DNA of 60,000 nt from Owenia fusiformis (Eukaryota > Annelida > Polychaeta > Sabellida > Oweniidae), in the NCBI GenBank assembly GCA_903813345.2, contig CAIIXF020000002.1, positions 20,724,455 to 20,784,454 on the forward strand. Reading direction: 5' to 3'. The notes under the pieces were generated by a model, which was not told the origin of the DNA, searched no databases, and saw only the letters and a program-made list of their open reading frames with translations. Position 1 is the first letter of the stretch; every line of letters starts with the position of its first letter. A program made the position numbers and the translations under genes. Shown piece after piece: positions 58,001 to 60,000 of the stretch.

Positions 58001-59540
58001 TGATACAGGGCTGTTCAAGGGATTATCTATTCATACAATTGAAAACTAACGCATGCCTGTAGCTCGGAGGTTCAGTAAGGTTCAACACCCCTCCATGGCT
58101 AAAAACTGTTTCACAATCATGCGGGTATTCAGGCCTGTAGCCAGGGGGGTTCACAAATATTCTTTCAAAATCATGCAGTTTTTCACCATTTTGAGCACTT
58201 CTCAAGTGATTTTAGCCATATGTGGACCAAAATTGTCAAATGTGAAACCCCTAGATATTTTTGAAAACTGAACCCCCGATTGACAAATCCTGGCTACGGG
58301 GCTGGTATTCACCATTCTTTGCACATTTCAAGTGACTTTGGGCCAAATGTGAACCCCCAGATTTGTTTGAAAAGTGTCCCCCTTGGCAAAAGCTGCCAAA
58401 GTGCCTGACTGAGAACTATTGAAAGGGTAAATCGATTAAACCACCCACATTGATGTGGCTACATGATGTACCAGCATATGCATGAGAACAGATAGAGCCA
58501 GATGCATCTAATGTTCTTAAGTCACTATTTAGCATAATATTTCAAGGAAGAAATCATATCATTTTAAAATTAAATCATTTCCTAAAAAAAAAATGACGCC
58601 ATCTAATTGAAAAATCTTTGTTTTCTTTTGGAGTTAGAGACTAAAATTGACATCAGGGGTACCACGAGTGACCAAACTCATAAAATGAAAATTCCCAAAT
58701 TTCCCTCCATATTGCAGTCACAGCTGCACCCAATACACTTGATATAATCATCATAAATTTATTTGAGACGAATACACAATTGATAATTTATTAAAAATAT
58801 GTATGTATCATTGCTGAATTTTGCACTATACTTGTATAAGTGAACCTCTTTGAAGGTACCAAAGTTCAAATTTCGCTCCATTTTTCACAATTTGTAAATC
58901 TGCAGTGAATAATCTTTTGGTCGCTCATGACATCCCTGTTGTCAATTGTAGCCTCTAAATCCACAAGAAAACAATGGTTTTTCAATCAGATTCTGTCATA
59001 TTGTTAAGAAATGACATATATTCAAAATGATATACAATACATGGAATGGTTTAATGTTATACCAAATGATATTCATCCTTAAACTTGGGTATTGTTTTTT
59101 TGGCCCACCCTTTACATTCCTCCCAGTTTTAAGTCCCTGTAGCATAGAGCATCATTGGAATCATTTGCCCAATAAGATACAAAATCATGAACTGACTATT
59201 ATGATTTAATGCAAAAGCAAAATTAATTTTGACTGTTTTTGAAATTGTTGTCTTCATTTATGATAGCATATTCATGGTATCCATAAGGACATATCCGAAT
59301 ATTTGAGAATGAGATAACAAATTCAAATTGTCACGTGAGAACAAAGTTGACTGTAAAATCTCTAAAAAAAGTTCTATTAATTTTTTTGGTGTAGCTCTAA
59401 TAAACACACTCAAAAATTTATTTCAAGTTACTTAATTACTTGTATACAATATATAATGTAAACTCACCACATCCTTAAATTCATTCTGTGTTAGATTCAC
59501 TGGAGGACATCTTACTTGCTCATAGATGTAAATATCACGT
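5641..59540 (-). CDS. OTUD4: OTUD4-like OTU-domain deubiquitinase, 16 visible exons, 5' partial
   Basis: Sixteen minus-strand segments bounded by AG/GT join in one open frame: 59540-59468, 57327-57246, 56995-56872, 56259-56238, 54018-53901, 47898-47837, 34076-33973, 33393-33350, 32916-32870, 27788-27727, 27030-26887, 14030-12220, 9957-9850, 8669-8481, 7329-7289, 7044-5641. Recognisable OTUD4 hallmarks in order are GCHYDCVYP (catalytic His), [31 protein letters not shown]...EELGERH (Tudor-like) and [11 protein letters not shown]. From family knowledge, OTUD4 removes ubiquitin (K48/K63 chains) and binds RNA/DNA-repair partners in cytosol and nucleus. The exons holding the catalytic Asp and Cys lie past the right edge, so activity cannot be judged. 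About 1,477 codons are visible, longer than the vertebrate protein, mainly because of the 1811-nt exon. Two Kv genes sit inside its sixth visible intron. Exon boundaries are my hand reading; every phase matches its neighbour. Confidence 0.93.
7289..7329 (-). CDS. OTUD4: OTUD4 visible exon 15 (LRFFxNxGV motif)
   Basis: The 41-nt exon between TTTTTTCAG and GTACGA encodes [14 protein letters not shown], matching the conserved 'NILRFFFNLGVK' of vertebrate OTUD4. This strongly supports the gene call at its C-terminal half. Confidence 0.9.
8110..8245. repeat. Dispersed repeat shared with 36310-36450
   Basis: Left copy of the pair, between OTUD4 exons 14 and 15. Confidence 0.6.
8481..8669 (-). CDS. 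OTUD4: OTUD4 visible exon 14
   Basis: The 189-nt exon runs from TTTTCTAG to GTAAGT. It is Pro/Gln-rich ([18 protein letters not shown]) followed by a hydrophobic [15 protein letters not shown]. Similar Pro-rich hydrophobic stretches precede the LRFFFNLG motif in vertebrate OTUD4. Confidence 0.88.
9207..9409. mobile_element. GGCCCGTAGCC-end MITE, copy 2
   Basis: Ends AGCCCGTAGCCAGGGGGG and CTGGCTACAGGCCT. The interior reads 'AAAATCATGCAGTTTTCCAC', shared with the 58.1-kb copy. Confidence 0.7.
9850..9957 (-). CDS. OTUD4: OTUD4 visible exon 13
   Basis: The 108-nt exon runs from CTTCAG to GTAGGT. It gives [18 protein letters not shown], then [15 protein letters not shown], a Pro-rich linker. 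Phase 1 at both ends. Confidence 0.87.
10068..10469. mobile_element. AATTTGGCGG MITE
   Basis: The left end has TTTAATTTGGCGC and TATTTAATTTGGCGGAT in tandem. The right end has the inverse (ATCTGCCAAATTAAAATGG, then CATCAAATTAAGGC). The motif also repeats just inside both ends, suggesting repeated transposase-binding sites (inference). Sits in the OTUD4 intron between exons 12 and 13. Confidence 0.6.
11399..11643. mobile_element. MITE, CAGTRAAACCTG-terminus family
   Basis: CAGTAAAACCTGTTTAA at left and GCAGGTTTCACTGTA at right. The interior has several 'GAGGTGTTCTACTT' units and appears internally duplicated. Confidence 0.6.
12220..14030 (-). CDS. OTUD4: OTUD4 visible exon 12 (large disordered exon)
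   Basis: This 1811-nt exon is open throughout. Acceptor TTTTAG precedes 14030. The donor GTGAGG after 12220 is preferred over reading on to a nearby stop because its phase (one base left) matches exon 13. It encodes about 603 residues rich in Asn, Asp, Glu, Lys and Ser with a duplicated SxYVTPERQ near the start and no recognisable fold. The acidic, repetitive character suggests a disordered scaffold region. It accounts for most of the extra length over vertebrate OTUD4. Confidence 0.9.
14665..14872. repeat. Dispersed repeat ending TTTGACACCCTGTA, copy 1
   Basis: Shares long stretches with 17985-18210, including 'GTGCTAAAGAACAATT', 'CAGACAAAAAAGTTATGC' and the end 'TATTTATTTGACACCCTGTA'. The end resembles mariner-type MITE tips. 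Confidence 0.6.
15720..16082. repeat. Dispersed repeat with 'AATACCTG' ends, copy 1
   Basis: Contains 'CATAGTAATGGCGG', 'GAATATTCAAA' and 'TTTCACGTTCGAATC' in the same order as 27310-27610. Both hold bracketing motifs of the type TATTCxxCGATA-AATACC(CC)TG. Confidence 0.5.
16385..16754. mobile_element. hAT-type MITE with 8-bp target duplication
   Basis: Ends TAGAGATATCATGGA and TCCGTGACACCTCTA are inverted repeats of the hAT style. Flanks GTATATAC (16377-16384) and GTATATAG (16755-16762) match at 7 of 8 bases, as an old 8-bp target duplication would. The interior is rich in GGTTCGGAAC-type inverted words. No open frame of note. Confidence 0.75.
17431..17818. repeat. 31-bp minisatellite, about 13 copies
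   Basis: Unit ACAAGAGGGGATGGAGGATG plus GGATGAGGGGG, spaced mostly 31 bp, with 30-bp and 19-bp variants at the left end. Purine-rich on the + strand. Long open frames across it on the minus strand are by-products of repetition. Confidence 0.9.
17985..18210. repeat. Dispersed repeat ending TTTGACACCCTGTA, copy 2
   Basis: Second copy of the 14665-14872 repeat, same orientation, diverged by scattered substitutions and small indels. Confidence 0.6.
20400..21175. repeat. 162-bp tandem repeat, about 4.5 copies
   Basis: The marker CCAAAATGG recurs at 20502, 20664, 20826, 20988 and 21151, spacing 162-163 bp. Each unit reads ...AATCAGATCTAGATTTTCAT..., ...GAAATTGATCTACC..., ...GACAAGACTTTACAGACAAG. 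Because 162 is a multiple of 3, a long periodic open frame appears on the + strand; I do not regard it as a gene. Confidence 0.9.
21400..21740. repeat. Diverged repeat module ending in a GGAC microsatellite
   Basis: Continues the AATCAGATCTAG / CAAAATGGCCGACAGG theme of the preceding tandem repeat. Ends in (GGAC)n at 21641-21691, followed by 'TATGTGGTGGGGACATAAAA'. Confidence 0.6.
23425..23660. repeat. Dispersed GACGGACGGACC-tailed repeat, copy 1
   Basis: Reads 'GACGTCAAAATCGGCAATTT', 'CGGAAACCGGGCGAACTTGG', then GGAC-type units, then 'CCCATAGGCTCACTGAGTGA'. Other copies are at 48785-49015 and 53595-53825. Confidence 0.7.
24535..24690. repeat. Dispersed repeat (ATGTCACCACCTG family)
   Basis: 'CAAGGCATTAAAATGCAAAA', 'TGTCACCACCTG', 'CATTTGTTACAGAC' and a closing inverted GGTGGTGACAT. 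Related copies are at 27105-27240, 34198-34335 and a partial at 7082-7125. Confidence 0.6.
24793..26084. mobile_element. 1.29-kb TIR element with CACGGTG ends and 5-bp target duplication
   Basis: About 49-bp terminal inverted repeats begin CACGGTGTATAACCCAAACG on each side and differ at one position. Both flanks carry the exact 5-bp GTTAT. About ten AAACGCTCC/GGAGCGTTT words lie in and between the ends. A CAC-starting heptamer-like tip with a 5-bp target duplication fits the Transib/RAG-like superfamily; CACTA/Chapaev elements, which usually duplicate 2-4 bp, are less likely. No transposase is visible, so it is non-autonomous. It carries a two-exon mini-gene. Confidence 0.85.
24871..25402 (+). 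CDS. Two-exon 45-residue mini-gene inside the CACGGTG element
   Basis: Exon 1 (24871-24900) reads [10 protein letters not shown] and ends exactly at a GTAAGT donor. Exon 2 (25295-25402) follows TTTTCAG in the same phase and encodes 35 residues (starting [17 protein letters not shown], ending GGAKRATS) to a TGA. The start lies in AAAATGGCGGC, a strong initiation context that also matches the YY1 site AAnATGGCGGC. No known family recognised. It could be the deleted remnant of a transposase gene, a captured host 5' exon pair, or chance. No AATAAA is seen downstream. Confidence 0.45.
26887..27030 (-). CDS. OTUD4: OTUD4 visible exon 11
   Basis: The 144-nt exon runs from ATTGCAG to GTAAGT. It encodes a Pro/Arg/His-rich stretch ([18 protein letters not shown], then [15 protein letters not shown]), low complexity and probably disordered. 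Phase fits both neighbours. Confidence 0.88.
27105..27240. repeat. Dispersed repeat (ATGTCACCACCTG family), copy
   Basis: 'ACTACCTGCCATTTGTTTCA' and 'GTCCACAAAAAAAGTTGGAA' recur in order as in the 24.5-kb and 34.2-kb copies. Confidence 0.5.
27310..27610. repeat. Dispersed repeat with 'AATACCCCTG' ends, copy 2
   Basis: Parallel in word order to 15720-16082. This copy has a GCAGGAGGAGAGGCACAAAC / GTGCCTCTCCTGC inverted pair in its right half. Confidence 0.5.
27727..27788 (-). CDS. OTUD4: OTUD4 visible exon 10 (source of the 60-bp array)
   Basis: The 62-nt exon reads [18 protein letters not shown]. Donor is GTATGT. Its first 25 nt (27764-27788) and its TTTTAG acceptor match the unit of the adjacent 60-bp tandem array. 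Phases fit exons 9 and 11 exactly, so this is the authentic copy. Confidence 0.85.
27764..31665. repeat. 60-bp tandem array derived from an OTUD4 splice acceptor, about 60-65 units
   Basis: Each unit (+ strand) reads about AACAACTGGCATCATGAATG, GGAGCTCCTAGAGTGATGG, ATGGTAAAGTGAAACACAAGG. The GGCATCATGAATGGGAGCTC part is the first bases of OTUD4 exon 10 on the minus strand, and CTAGAG/CTAAAA is its splice acceptor. Five units carry the same 27-bp insertion (TATAATTTCTAATTTAAAGC...) at about 27985, 28070, 29417, 29930 and 31027. At 30410-30960 units alternate as 120-bp dimers. Long open frames across it are artefacts of the 60-bp period. Confidence 0.95.
31750..32420. repeat. 145-bp tandem repeat, about 4.6 copies
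   Basis: CAAGATGGCC recurs at 31763, 31877, 32022, 32167 and 32312; spacing is 145 bp except a first unit shortened by 31 bp. Units read AGTTAATCAGCTCTAGTACT, AAATTTGAAGGAAATCCGAT, TGACAAGATTTTTCGAAAAA. Short periodic minus-strand frames are by-products. Confidence 0.9.
32425..32490. repeat. GATCAC/GACCAC microsatellite
   Basis: (CACGATCACGAC)n directly follows the 145-bp array, the same position relative to the module that (GGAC)n holds at 21.64 kb. Confidence 0.85.
32531..32585. repeat. Stranded remnant of the 60-bp array
   Basis: 'GTGATGGATGGTATGAATGG', 'GAGCTCCTTAAGTGATGGAT' and 'AATAATGAAAC' belong to the 60-bp unit but lie beyond the 145-bp block and microsatellite. Confidence 0.75.
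32870..32916 (-). CDS. OTUD4: OTUD4 visible exon 9 (basic stretch)
   Basis: The 47-nt exon runs from TTTTCAG to GTGAGT. It encodes [16 protein letters not shown], strongly basic and possibly a nuclear localisation or RNA-contact patch (inference). Ends in phase 0; the following intron holds the 60-bp array. Confidence 0.85.
32957..33121. mobile_element. GGCCCGTAGCC-end MITE, copy 3 (diverged)
   Basis: 'AGACCTGTGGCCAGGGGGAC' at left, 'CCTGGCTATGGGTCT' at right, with the family interior 'TCAGTTTTTCACCATTCTGA'. Confidence 0.65.
33350..33393 (-). CDS. OTUD4: OTUD4 visible exon 8
   Basis: The 44-nt exon runs from TTTTCAG to GTTAGT. It gives [15 protein letters not shown], the end of the Tudor-like segment (vertebrate KHTSKNLKAPPPESW). 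Confidence 0.9.
33691..33768. repeat. 18-bp minisatellite, 4 copies
   Basis: TTGCGACAGTCAATCAGA repeated four times almost exactly, in the intron between OTUD4 exons 7 and 8. Confidence 0.9.
33973..34076 (-). CDS. OTUD4: OTUD4 visible exon 7 (Tudor-like domain)
   Basis: The 104-nt exon reads [18 protein letters not shown], then [11 protein letters not shown], aligning with the vertebrate 'VRLDHNGKFLNADVQ...PVLVEELGKKH'. Acceptor is TTGTAG and donor is GTATGT. Confidence 0.92.
34198..34335. repeat. Dispersed repeat (ATGTCACCACCTG family), copy
   Basis: 'AACAAGGCATTAACATGCAT', 'CCTGCCATTTGTTACAGACA' and closing 'GGTAATGACATAAAAAT'. Confidence 0.55.
34710..35807. mobile_element. Tandemly duplicated palindrome-rich element (2 x about 542 bp)
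   Basis: Two direct copies start at 34710 and 35252 (TTTATCCCATAC). Within each, a part of about 390 bp is bounded by TTTATCCCATAC and GTATGGGATAAA. It contains an inner GCGGGCAGATATA/TATATCTGCCCGC pair, and a palindrome of about 140 bp follows (35106-35246; 35661-35807). No coding potential recognised. Confidence 0.8.
35810..37569. other. Downstream flank of Kv gene B, no gene seen
   Basis: AT-rich intron sequence of OTUD4. The only points of note are a dispersed repeat (36310-36450) and a likely poly(A) signal for Kv gene B (TTTATT on + at 37426-37431). Confidence 0.5.
36310..36450. repeat. Dispersed repeat shared with 8110-8245
   Basis: 'CTAGATGTACTTTTACATG', 'TCACTTTGACTGAATTTTGA' and 'GTAAATCAAGAT' occur in the same order and spacing at both sites. 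Confidence 0.6.
37570..38466 (-). CDS. Kv gene B exon 3 (S1-S6 and C-terminus)
   Basis: Begins [14 protein letters not shown] at acceptor TTTTTTCAG; its first codon is GTG, an internal Val rather than a start. S1-S6, filter TVGYGD and S6 [11 protein letters not shown] are all visible. Stop at 37570. Confidence 0.93.
   Translation of the reverse strand: MWLLIQWLIIIASFIIIALETIPATRVLIPTNETQIEDHEFDVLLQDKEFRINRTSINSALYFTDIAIMFFMLLELTIKFTCAPSKLKFLKSMSCIFDMLAVFPQFVTFLILFINPDLILENRVFETFFMVMWLCRLFRIGRFMVVMKKVSGFRIMCLSLKSSYKELALLVLCISFGMIIFSSLMFYAELQNPGTFDNIFIGLWWSIVTMTTVGYGDMAPESTYGYLVGGICTLSGIITTGLAIPIISNKFTKYYEYANMKVFWEKYQQVNFKKAIKNGVNDKIKPNHKLSEVLESLC
37570..40155 (-). CDS. Voltage-gated K+ channel (Kv, Shaw/Kv3-like), gene B
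   Basis: Tandem paralogue of gene A with the same three-exon plan (40155-39659, 38935-38827, 38466-37570), about 500 residues. The first ATG after an in-frame TAG is at 40155 (AAAATGG context). T1 keeps H-x5-C-x20-CC; the pore is [10 protein letters not shown]4 is weaker than in [15 protein letters not shown], where Met and Trp fill two Arg positions. S6 has the same AIP. The tail ends [12 protein letters not shown] poly(A)-like TTTATT (on +) at about 37426 lies 140 nt past the stop. The identical exon phases and shared S4/S6 oddities indicate a local duplication and an already divergent ancestral copy. Likely partner or alternate subunit to gene A (inference). Confidence 0.92.
38580..38765. 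mobile_element. MITE, CAGTRAAACCTG-terminus family
   Basis: CAGTAGAACCTGTTTAATCC at left and CAGATTTCACTGTA at right, inside the intron between Kv gene B exons 2 and 3. Confidence 0.6.
38827..38935 (-). CDS. Kv gene B exon 2 (T1-S1 linker)
   Basis: The 109-nt exon is the same length as in gene A and runs from TTTCAG to GTAGAT. It reads [18 protein letters not shown], then [18 protein letters not shown]. The phase matches both neighbours. Confidence 0.9.
39659..40155 (-). CDS. Kv gene B exon 1 (T1 domain)
   Basis: Starts [14 protein letters not shown] and ends KEIENFFQ plus two bases at GA|GTAAG. Contains [17 protein letters not shown] and the zinc-site Cys/His residues. The charged T1 insertion is present but shorter than in gene A. 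Confidence 0.92.
41460..42341 (-). CDS. Kv gene A exon 3 (S1-S6 and C-terminus)
   Basis: Starts at acceptor TTTTTTGCAG with [11 protein letters not shown] (S1). Continues with S2 ([16 protein letters not shown], charge-transfer Glu present), S3 ([11 protein letters not shown]), S4, pore [19 protein letters not shown] and S6 [11 protein letters not shown]. Ends after a short tail ([11 protein letters not shown]) at TAA 41460-41462. Confidence 0.93.
   Translation of the reverse strand: MWLLIQWLIIIGSFVIVAMETVPAGRAPRLMFYNQTVYNYILLDKSMRISMTDLDSVLYFTDTALMFFMLLEFIIKLLCAPNQLKFLKSASTVCDILAVIPHFVTFLIIFISPIVLANDAVLTLFRIMWMFRLFRIGRFMVVMRQVLGFKVMCLSLKSSYKELALLILCISFGMMIFSTLMFYAELENHGTFDNIFIGLWWSVVTMTTVGYGDMAPGSVYGYLVGGVCTLSGIIATGLAIPIISNKFTTYYEFANMYVAWKKQQQDNLLNMPDEKIQKKALCKYSEVLDKLET
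41460..44639 (-). CDS. Voltage-gated K+ channel (Kv, Shaw/Kv3-like), gene A
   Basis: Three exons (44639-44101, 43042-42934, 42341-41460) encode about 509 residues. The start ATG at 44639 directly follows an in-frame TAG. Exon 1 is the T1 tetramerisation domain with the Zn motif H-x5-C-x20-CC typical of Kv2/3/4. Exon 2 is the T1-S1 linker. Exon 3 holds S1-S6 with the filter TVGYGD. It should conduct, or modulate conduction of, K+ at the plasma membrane. The T1-to-pore sequence and [10 protein letters not shown] after S6 look most Kv3-like. Oddities: S4 reads [15 protein letters not shown], with Trp in one Arg slot; the S6 'PVP' hinge is AIP; the T1 domain has a long charged insertion. Nested in an OTUD4 intron, same strand. 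A possible poly(A) signal (TTTATT on +) lies near 41029. Whether it conducts alone or is a silent subunit is unknown. Confidence 0.92.
42934..43042 (-). CDS. Kv gene A exon 2 (T1-S1 linker)
   Basis: The 109-nt exon runs from TTTCAG to GTAAAT. It reads [18 protein letters not shown] and continues [18 protein letters not shown], aligning with the 'R-VW-LFEDPYSS' linker of Kv channels. The phase joins flanking exons exactly. Confidence 0.9.
44101..44639 (-). CDS. Kv gene A exon 1 (T1 domain)
   Basis: Begins [16 protein letters not shown], with three in-frame Met codons, and ends KEIENFFQE across donor GA|GTAAG. Contains [17 protein letters not shown] and the H-x5-C-x20-CC zinc motif. About 65 residues separate the 'TRLYDL' strand from 'GEYFYD', much more than in usual Kv T1 domains. 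Confidence 0.92.
45606..45836. mobile_element. MITE, CAGTRAAACCTG-terminus family (diverged)
   Basis: TACAGTCAATCCTTTAAGTG at left and GGGTTTTACTGTA at right, with internal 'GAGAGGTCTTCACATTAGAG'. Confidence 0.5.
46870..47062. mobile_element. MITE, CAGTRAAACCTG family with TA duplication
   Basis: TA-CAGTAAAACCTG at left and CAGGTTTCACTG-TA at right: inverted ends with a TA on each side, as in Tc1/mariner/pogo insertions. Clearest copy of the family. Confidence 0.75.
47837..47898 (-). CDS. OTUD4: OTUD4 visible exon 6 (start of Tudor-like domain)
   Basis: The 62-nt exon reads [26 protein letters not shown] is the entry to the Tudor-like domain of OTUD4. Acceptor is TTTTCCAG and donor is GTAAGA. 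The next intron (13.8 kb) hosts the two Kv genes. Confidence 0.9.
48347..48472. repeat. 21-bp minisatellite, about 6 copies
   Basis: Unit GTGCACAGGGTACCCATTGGT repeated with small changes (GTGCATACAGGGTTCCC, GCGCACAGGGTACGC). Confidence 0.9.
48785..49015. repeat. Dispersed GACGGACGGACC-tailed repeat, copy 2
   Basis: Same order of words as the 23.4-kb copy ('ATTTCTCGGAAATTGGGCGA', 'CCCATAGGCTCACCATAT'), more diverged. Confidence 0.65.
49454..49846. mobile_element. MITE with perfect inverted ends and an internal duplication
   Basis: AAAGGACGATTCTCGGTTTG starts it and the exact inverse CAAACCGAGAATCGTCCTTT ends it (about 26 bp perfect). Two direct copies of 'GAAATATTACCCAAATTAAA' plus 'GAAGCAGGGATAATGCTCA' fill it, separated by a degraded tip-like 'GTCTCGATTTGGGGAAAG'. 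Confidence 0.85.
49900..51700. other. AT-rich intron, nothing recognised
   Basis: Only short chance frames; no repeat family or splice-phase-compatible exon noticed. Confidence 0.4.
51770..51948. repeat. 27-bp minisatellite, about 6.5 copies
   Basis: Unit AGACAGACAAACAACTGATG plus GAGGGGT. The 27-bp period keeps frames open on both strands; not treated as coding. Confidence 0.92.
52400..53010. repeat. 51-bp minisatellite, about 12 copies
   Basis: TATTCCCAAAAATGGAGT recurs every 51 bp (52401, 52452, 52503, 52554...). Units alternate GTAGTTTTATAGGAGTGTAG and ATAGTTTTATAGAAGTGTAG variants. Two overlapping long minus-strand frames are repeat artefacts. Confidence 0.93.
53535..53825. repeat. Dispersed GACGGACGGACC-tailed repeat, copy 3 (internally deleted form)
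   Basis: Begins like 21736 ('AAAGGACTCACGGTCCTGT...CTCACACAG') and then jumps directly to the 23425-23660 text. The 21.7-23.66 kb stretch may therefore be one longer element, of which this is a deletion derivative (inference). Confidence 0.6.
53901..54018 (-). CDS. OTUD4: OTUD4 visible exon 5 (post-OTU conserved motif)
   Basis: The 118-nt exon contains [20 protein letters not shown], matching the vertebrate OTUD4 segment 'SLNPAVYRNVEYEIWLKSKQ'. Acceptor is TTTCAG, donor GTGAGC, and it ends with one base of a split codon. Confidence 0.93.
54719..55179. mobile_element. TIR element carrying a retroelement-like coding fragment
   Basis: Left AGAGAGATTTCGCACATAAG and right TATATGCGAAATCTCTCT are inverted; similarity continues about 45 bp inward at roughly three-quarters identity (both reach GTATAC). 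Between them lies an open frame of retroelement type. The flanks are ...TTATT and ATTAC..., so target duplication length is unclear. Confidence 0.7.
54829..55140 (+). pseudogene. Fragment of a retroelement-type protein ('ELTVPWE...GCRGF' region)
   Basis: Reads [20 protein letters not shown], then [16 protein letters not shown], then [15 protein letters not shown] and [13 protein letters not shown] recognise this as the C-terminal part of predicted reverse-transcriptase-bearing proteins common in marine invertebrate genomes; the E...E-K pattern could be a nuclease fold (inference). The frame has no RT motifs upstream, and past about 55140 it runs into the inverted repeat, so it is a truncated passenger. 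Confidence 0.6.
55398..55859. mobile_element. MITE with about 88-bp near-perfect inverted ends
   Basis: Left (55398-55487) starts ATATCAGAAACAAGTCAAAT; right (about 55768-55859) is its inverse ending ATTTGACTTGTTTCTGATAT, with about one mismatch (AGAGAATA versus AGAAAATA). The unique centre of about 270 bp shows no gene. Confidence 0.85.
56238..56259 (-). CDS. OTUD4: OTUD4 visible exon 4 (22-nt micro-exon)
   Basis: A 22-nt segment between TTACAG and GTAAAT. It completes a Ser codon left by the previous exon and adds SSPETQE, ending in phase 0 as the next exon needs. Skipping it would shift the frame. The call rests on exact phase fit and good splice sites; the residues themselves are not diagnostic. 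Confidence 0.75.
56418..56540. mobile_element. Truncated CAGTRAAACCTG-family MITE
   Basis: 'CAGTAAAACCCATGTAAGTG' and 'GGTGTTCTATATTTACAGAG' are present; the right inverted end is missing. Confidence 0.5.
56872..56995 (-). CDS. OTUD4: OTUD4 visible exon 3 (end of OTU domain)
   Basis: The 124-nt exon begins in phase 1 and reads [18 protein letters not shown], the C-terminal helix of the OTU domain, then a basic stretch ([13 protein letters not shown]). Acceptor is TTTTTACAG and donor is GTAGGA. Confidence 0.92.
57246..57327 (-). CDS. OTUD4: OTUD4 visible exon 2 (catalytic histidine)
   Basis: The 82-nt exon reads [18 protein letters not shown]... and ends in AICQ plus one base. The HYD motif holds the expected catalytic His of the OTU triad, with the aromatic 'YP' after it as in OTUD4. 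Acceptor is TTTCAG and donor is GTATGT. The residue before His is Cys where vertebrates have Asn. Confidence 0.92.
58050..58400. mobile_element. Nested GGCCCGTAGCC-end MITEs
   Basis: An older copy (from 'GCCTGTAGCTCGG' to 'CCCTTGGCAAAAGCTGCC') is split by a younger copy at about 58131-58303 (AGGCCTGTAGCCAGGGGGGT ... CTGGCTACGGGGCT). GGTATTC is repeated on both sides of the younger insert, a likely target duplication. Confidence 0.7.
59468..59540 (-). CDS. OTUD4: OTUD4 visible exon 1 (OTU domain, central strand region)
   Basis: Acceptor TTTCAG precedes 59540 and donor GTGAGT follows 59468. After one leftover base it reads [18 protein letters not shown], aligning with the OTU segment just before the catalytic-His strand ('KDFIIYREPNVSPSQVTENNF' region of vertebrate OTUD4). 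It ends in phase 0. At least one more upstream exon outside the window must supply two bases of the first codon and the catalytic Cys region. Confidence 0.85.
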
Positions 59541-60000
59541 CTGAAATATGAACACAAGAAGTTGTATGCATGTATAAAGCATACAAGTATATTGGAGCCC
59601 TGATATCTATCAGCTTACCATTACCACACTATGTTGTGATATGACTATATTATTTATTTCAAACATAGCTTTTATTGCCTTTTATGGCTGCTTGGATATG
59701 ATACTAGAAAAACAGCAACTCCCTGAAGTAGCATCTTCGCTCCTCGACTCCCATCTGGATGTGAAGTTCGAAGAGCCGGTTCCCACCAAAAAATATATAT
59801 TGATCATCAAATCACTTGTAACATTTATGATAGAAATATTCAGGAACCTTTTGGAAAATCTTCACCTTTGGCACATGAATACCATATCAGAAATTTCTTC
59901 TCGTGTAGAGGTCCTATGAATTTGGATCAGTTCTGATTAATTTTTATGAGTTATTGTAAATCTTTTAAATGTCGCACAAAAAGTTACAAATACATTCATT

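Noticed and set aside
59641-59919. 92-codon + strand frame near the right edge
   Set aside because: Not recognised, and it shares only short words with other repeats; could be a fragment of a dispersed element but not supportable as a gene.

Overview
This is a eukaryotic, almost certainly metazoan, window. It is AT-rich, has long introns with GT..AG boundaries, and is full of short inverted-repeat elements and minisatellites. The genes and the repeat style suggest a marine invertebrate; an invertebrate deuterostome is my guess, and the sequence does not prove it.

The backbone is one large minus-strand gene. Sixteen exons between 59540 and 5641 join in a consistent reading frame and encode an OTUD4-type OTU deubiquitinase. 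The 5' end, with the catalytic Asp/Cys part of the OTU domain, lies beyond the right edge. Visible in order: the end of the OTU domain with the catalytic His (57246-57327), a post-OTU stretch with the conserved 'YRNVEY' motif, a Tudor-like segment split over three exons (47898-33350), an Arg/Gly/Pro-rich part, an 1811-nt disordered Asn/Asp/Glu-rich exon, and a Pro/Gln-rich C-terminus ending at 5641. About 1,477 codons are visible, already more than the whole vertebrate protein (about 1,100 residues).

Nested in one 13.8-kb intron of this gene (34077-47836), on the same strand, are two tandem three-exon voltage-gated K+ channel genes (44639-41460 and 40155-37570). Their intron phases are identical. 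Both have a zinc-binding T1 domain and a TVGYGD pore, but a depleted S4 and an AIP instead of PVP in S6, so they may be modulatory or atypical Kv subunits.

The introns carry the remaining content. A 60-bp tandem array of about 3.9 kb (27764-31665) appears to have grown from the splice acceptor of one OTUD4 exon. Related 162-bp and 145-bp tandem modules lie at 20.4-21.2 kb and 31.75-32.4 kb. A 1.29-kb element (24793-26084) has CACGGTG ends, an exact 5-bp target duplication and an intact two-exon mini-gene. A terminal-inverted-repeat element at 54.7-55.2 kb carries a retroelement-like coding fragment. There is a tandemly duplicated palindromic block at 34.7-35.8 kb, several MITE families (two with recognisable target duplications), and minisatellites of 18, 21, 27, 31 and 51 bp. 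The left 5.6 kb is 3' flank of OTUD4 with scattered MITEs and no gene I can support. I found no rRNA, tRNA or CRISPR array.
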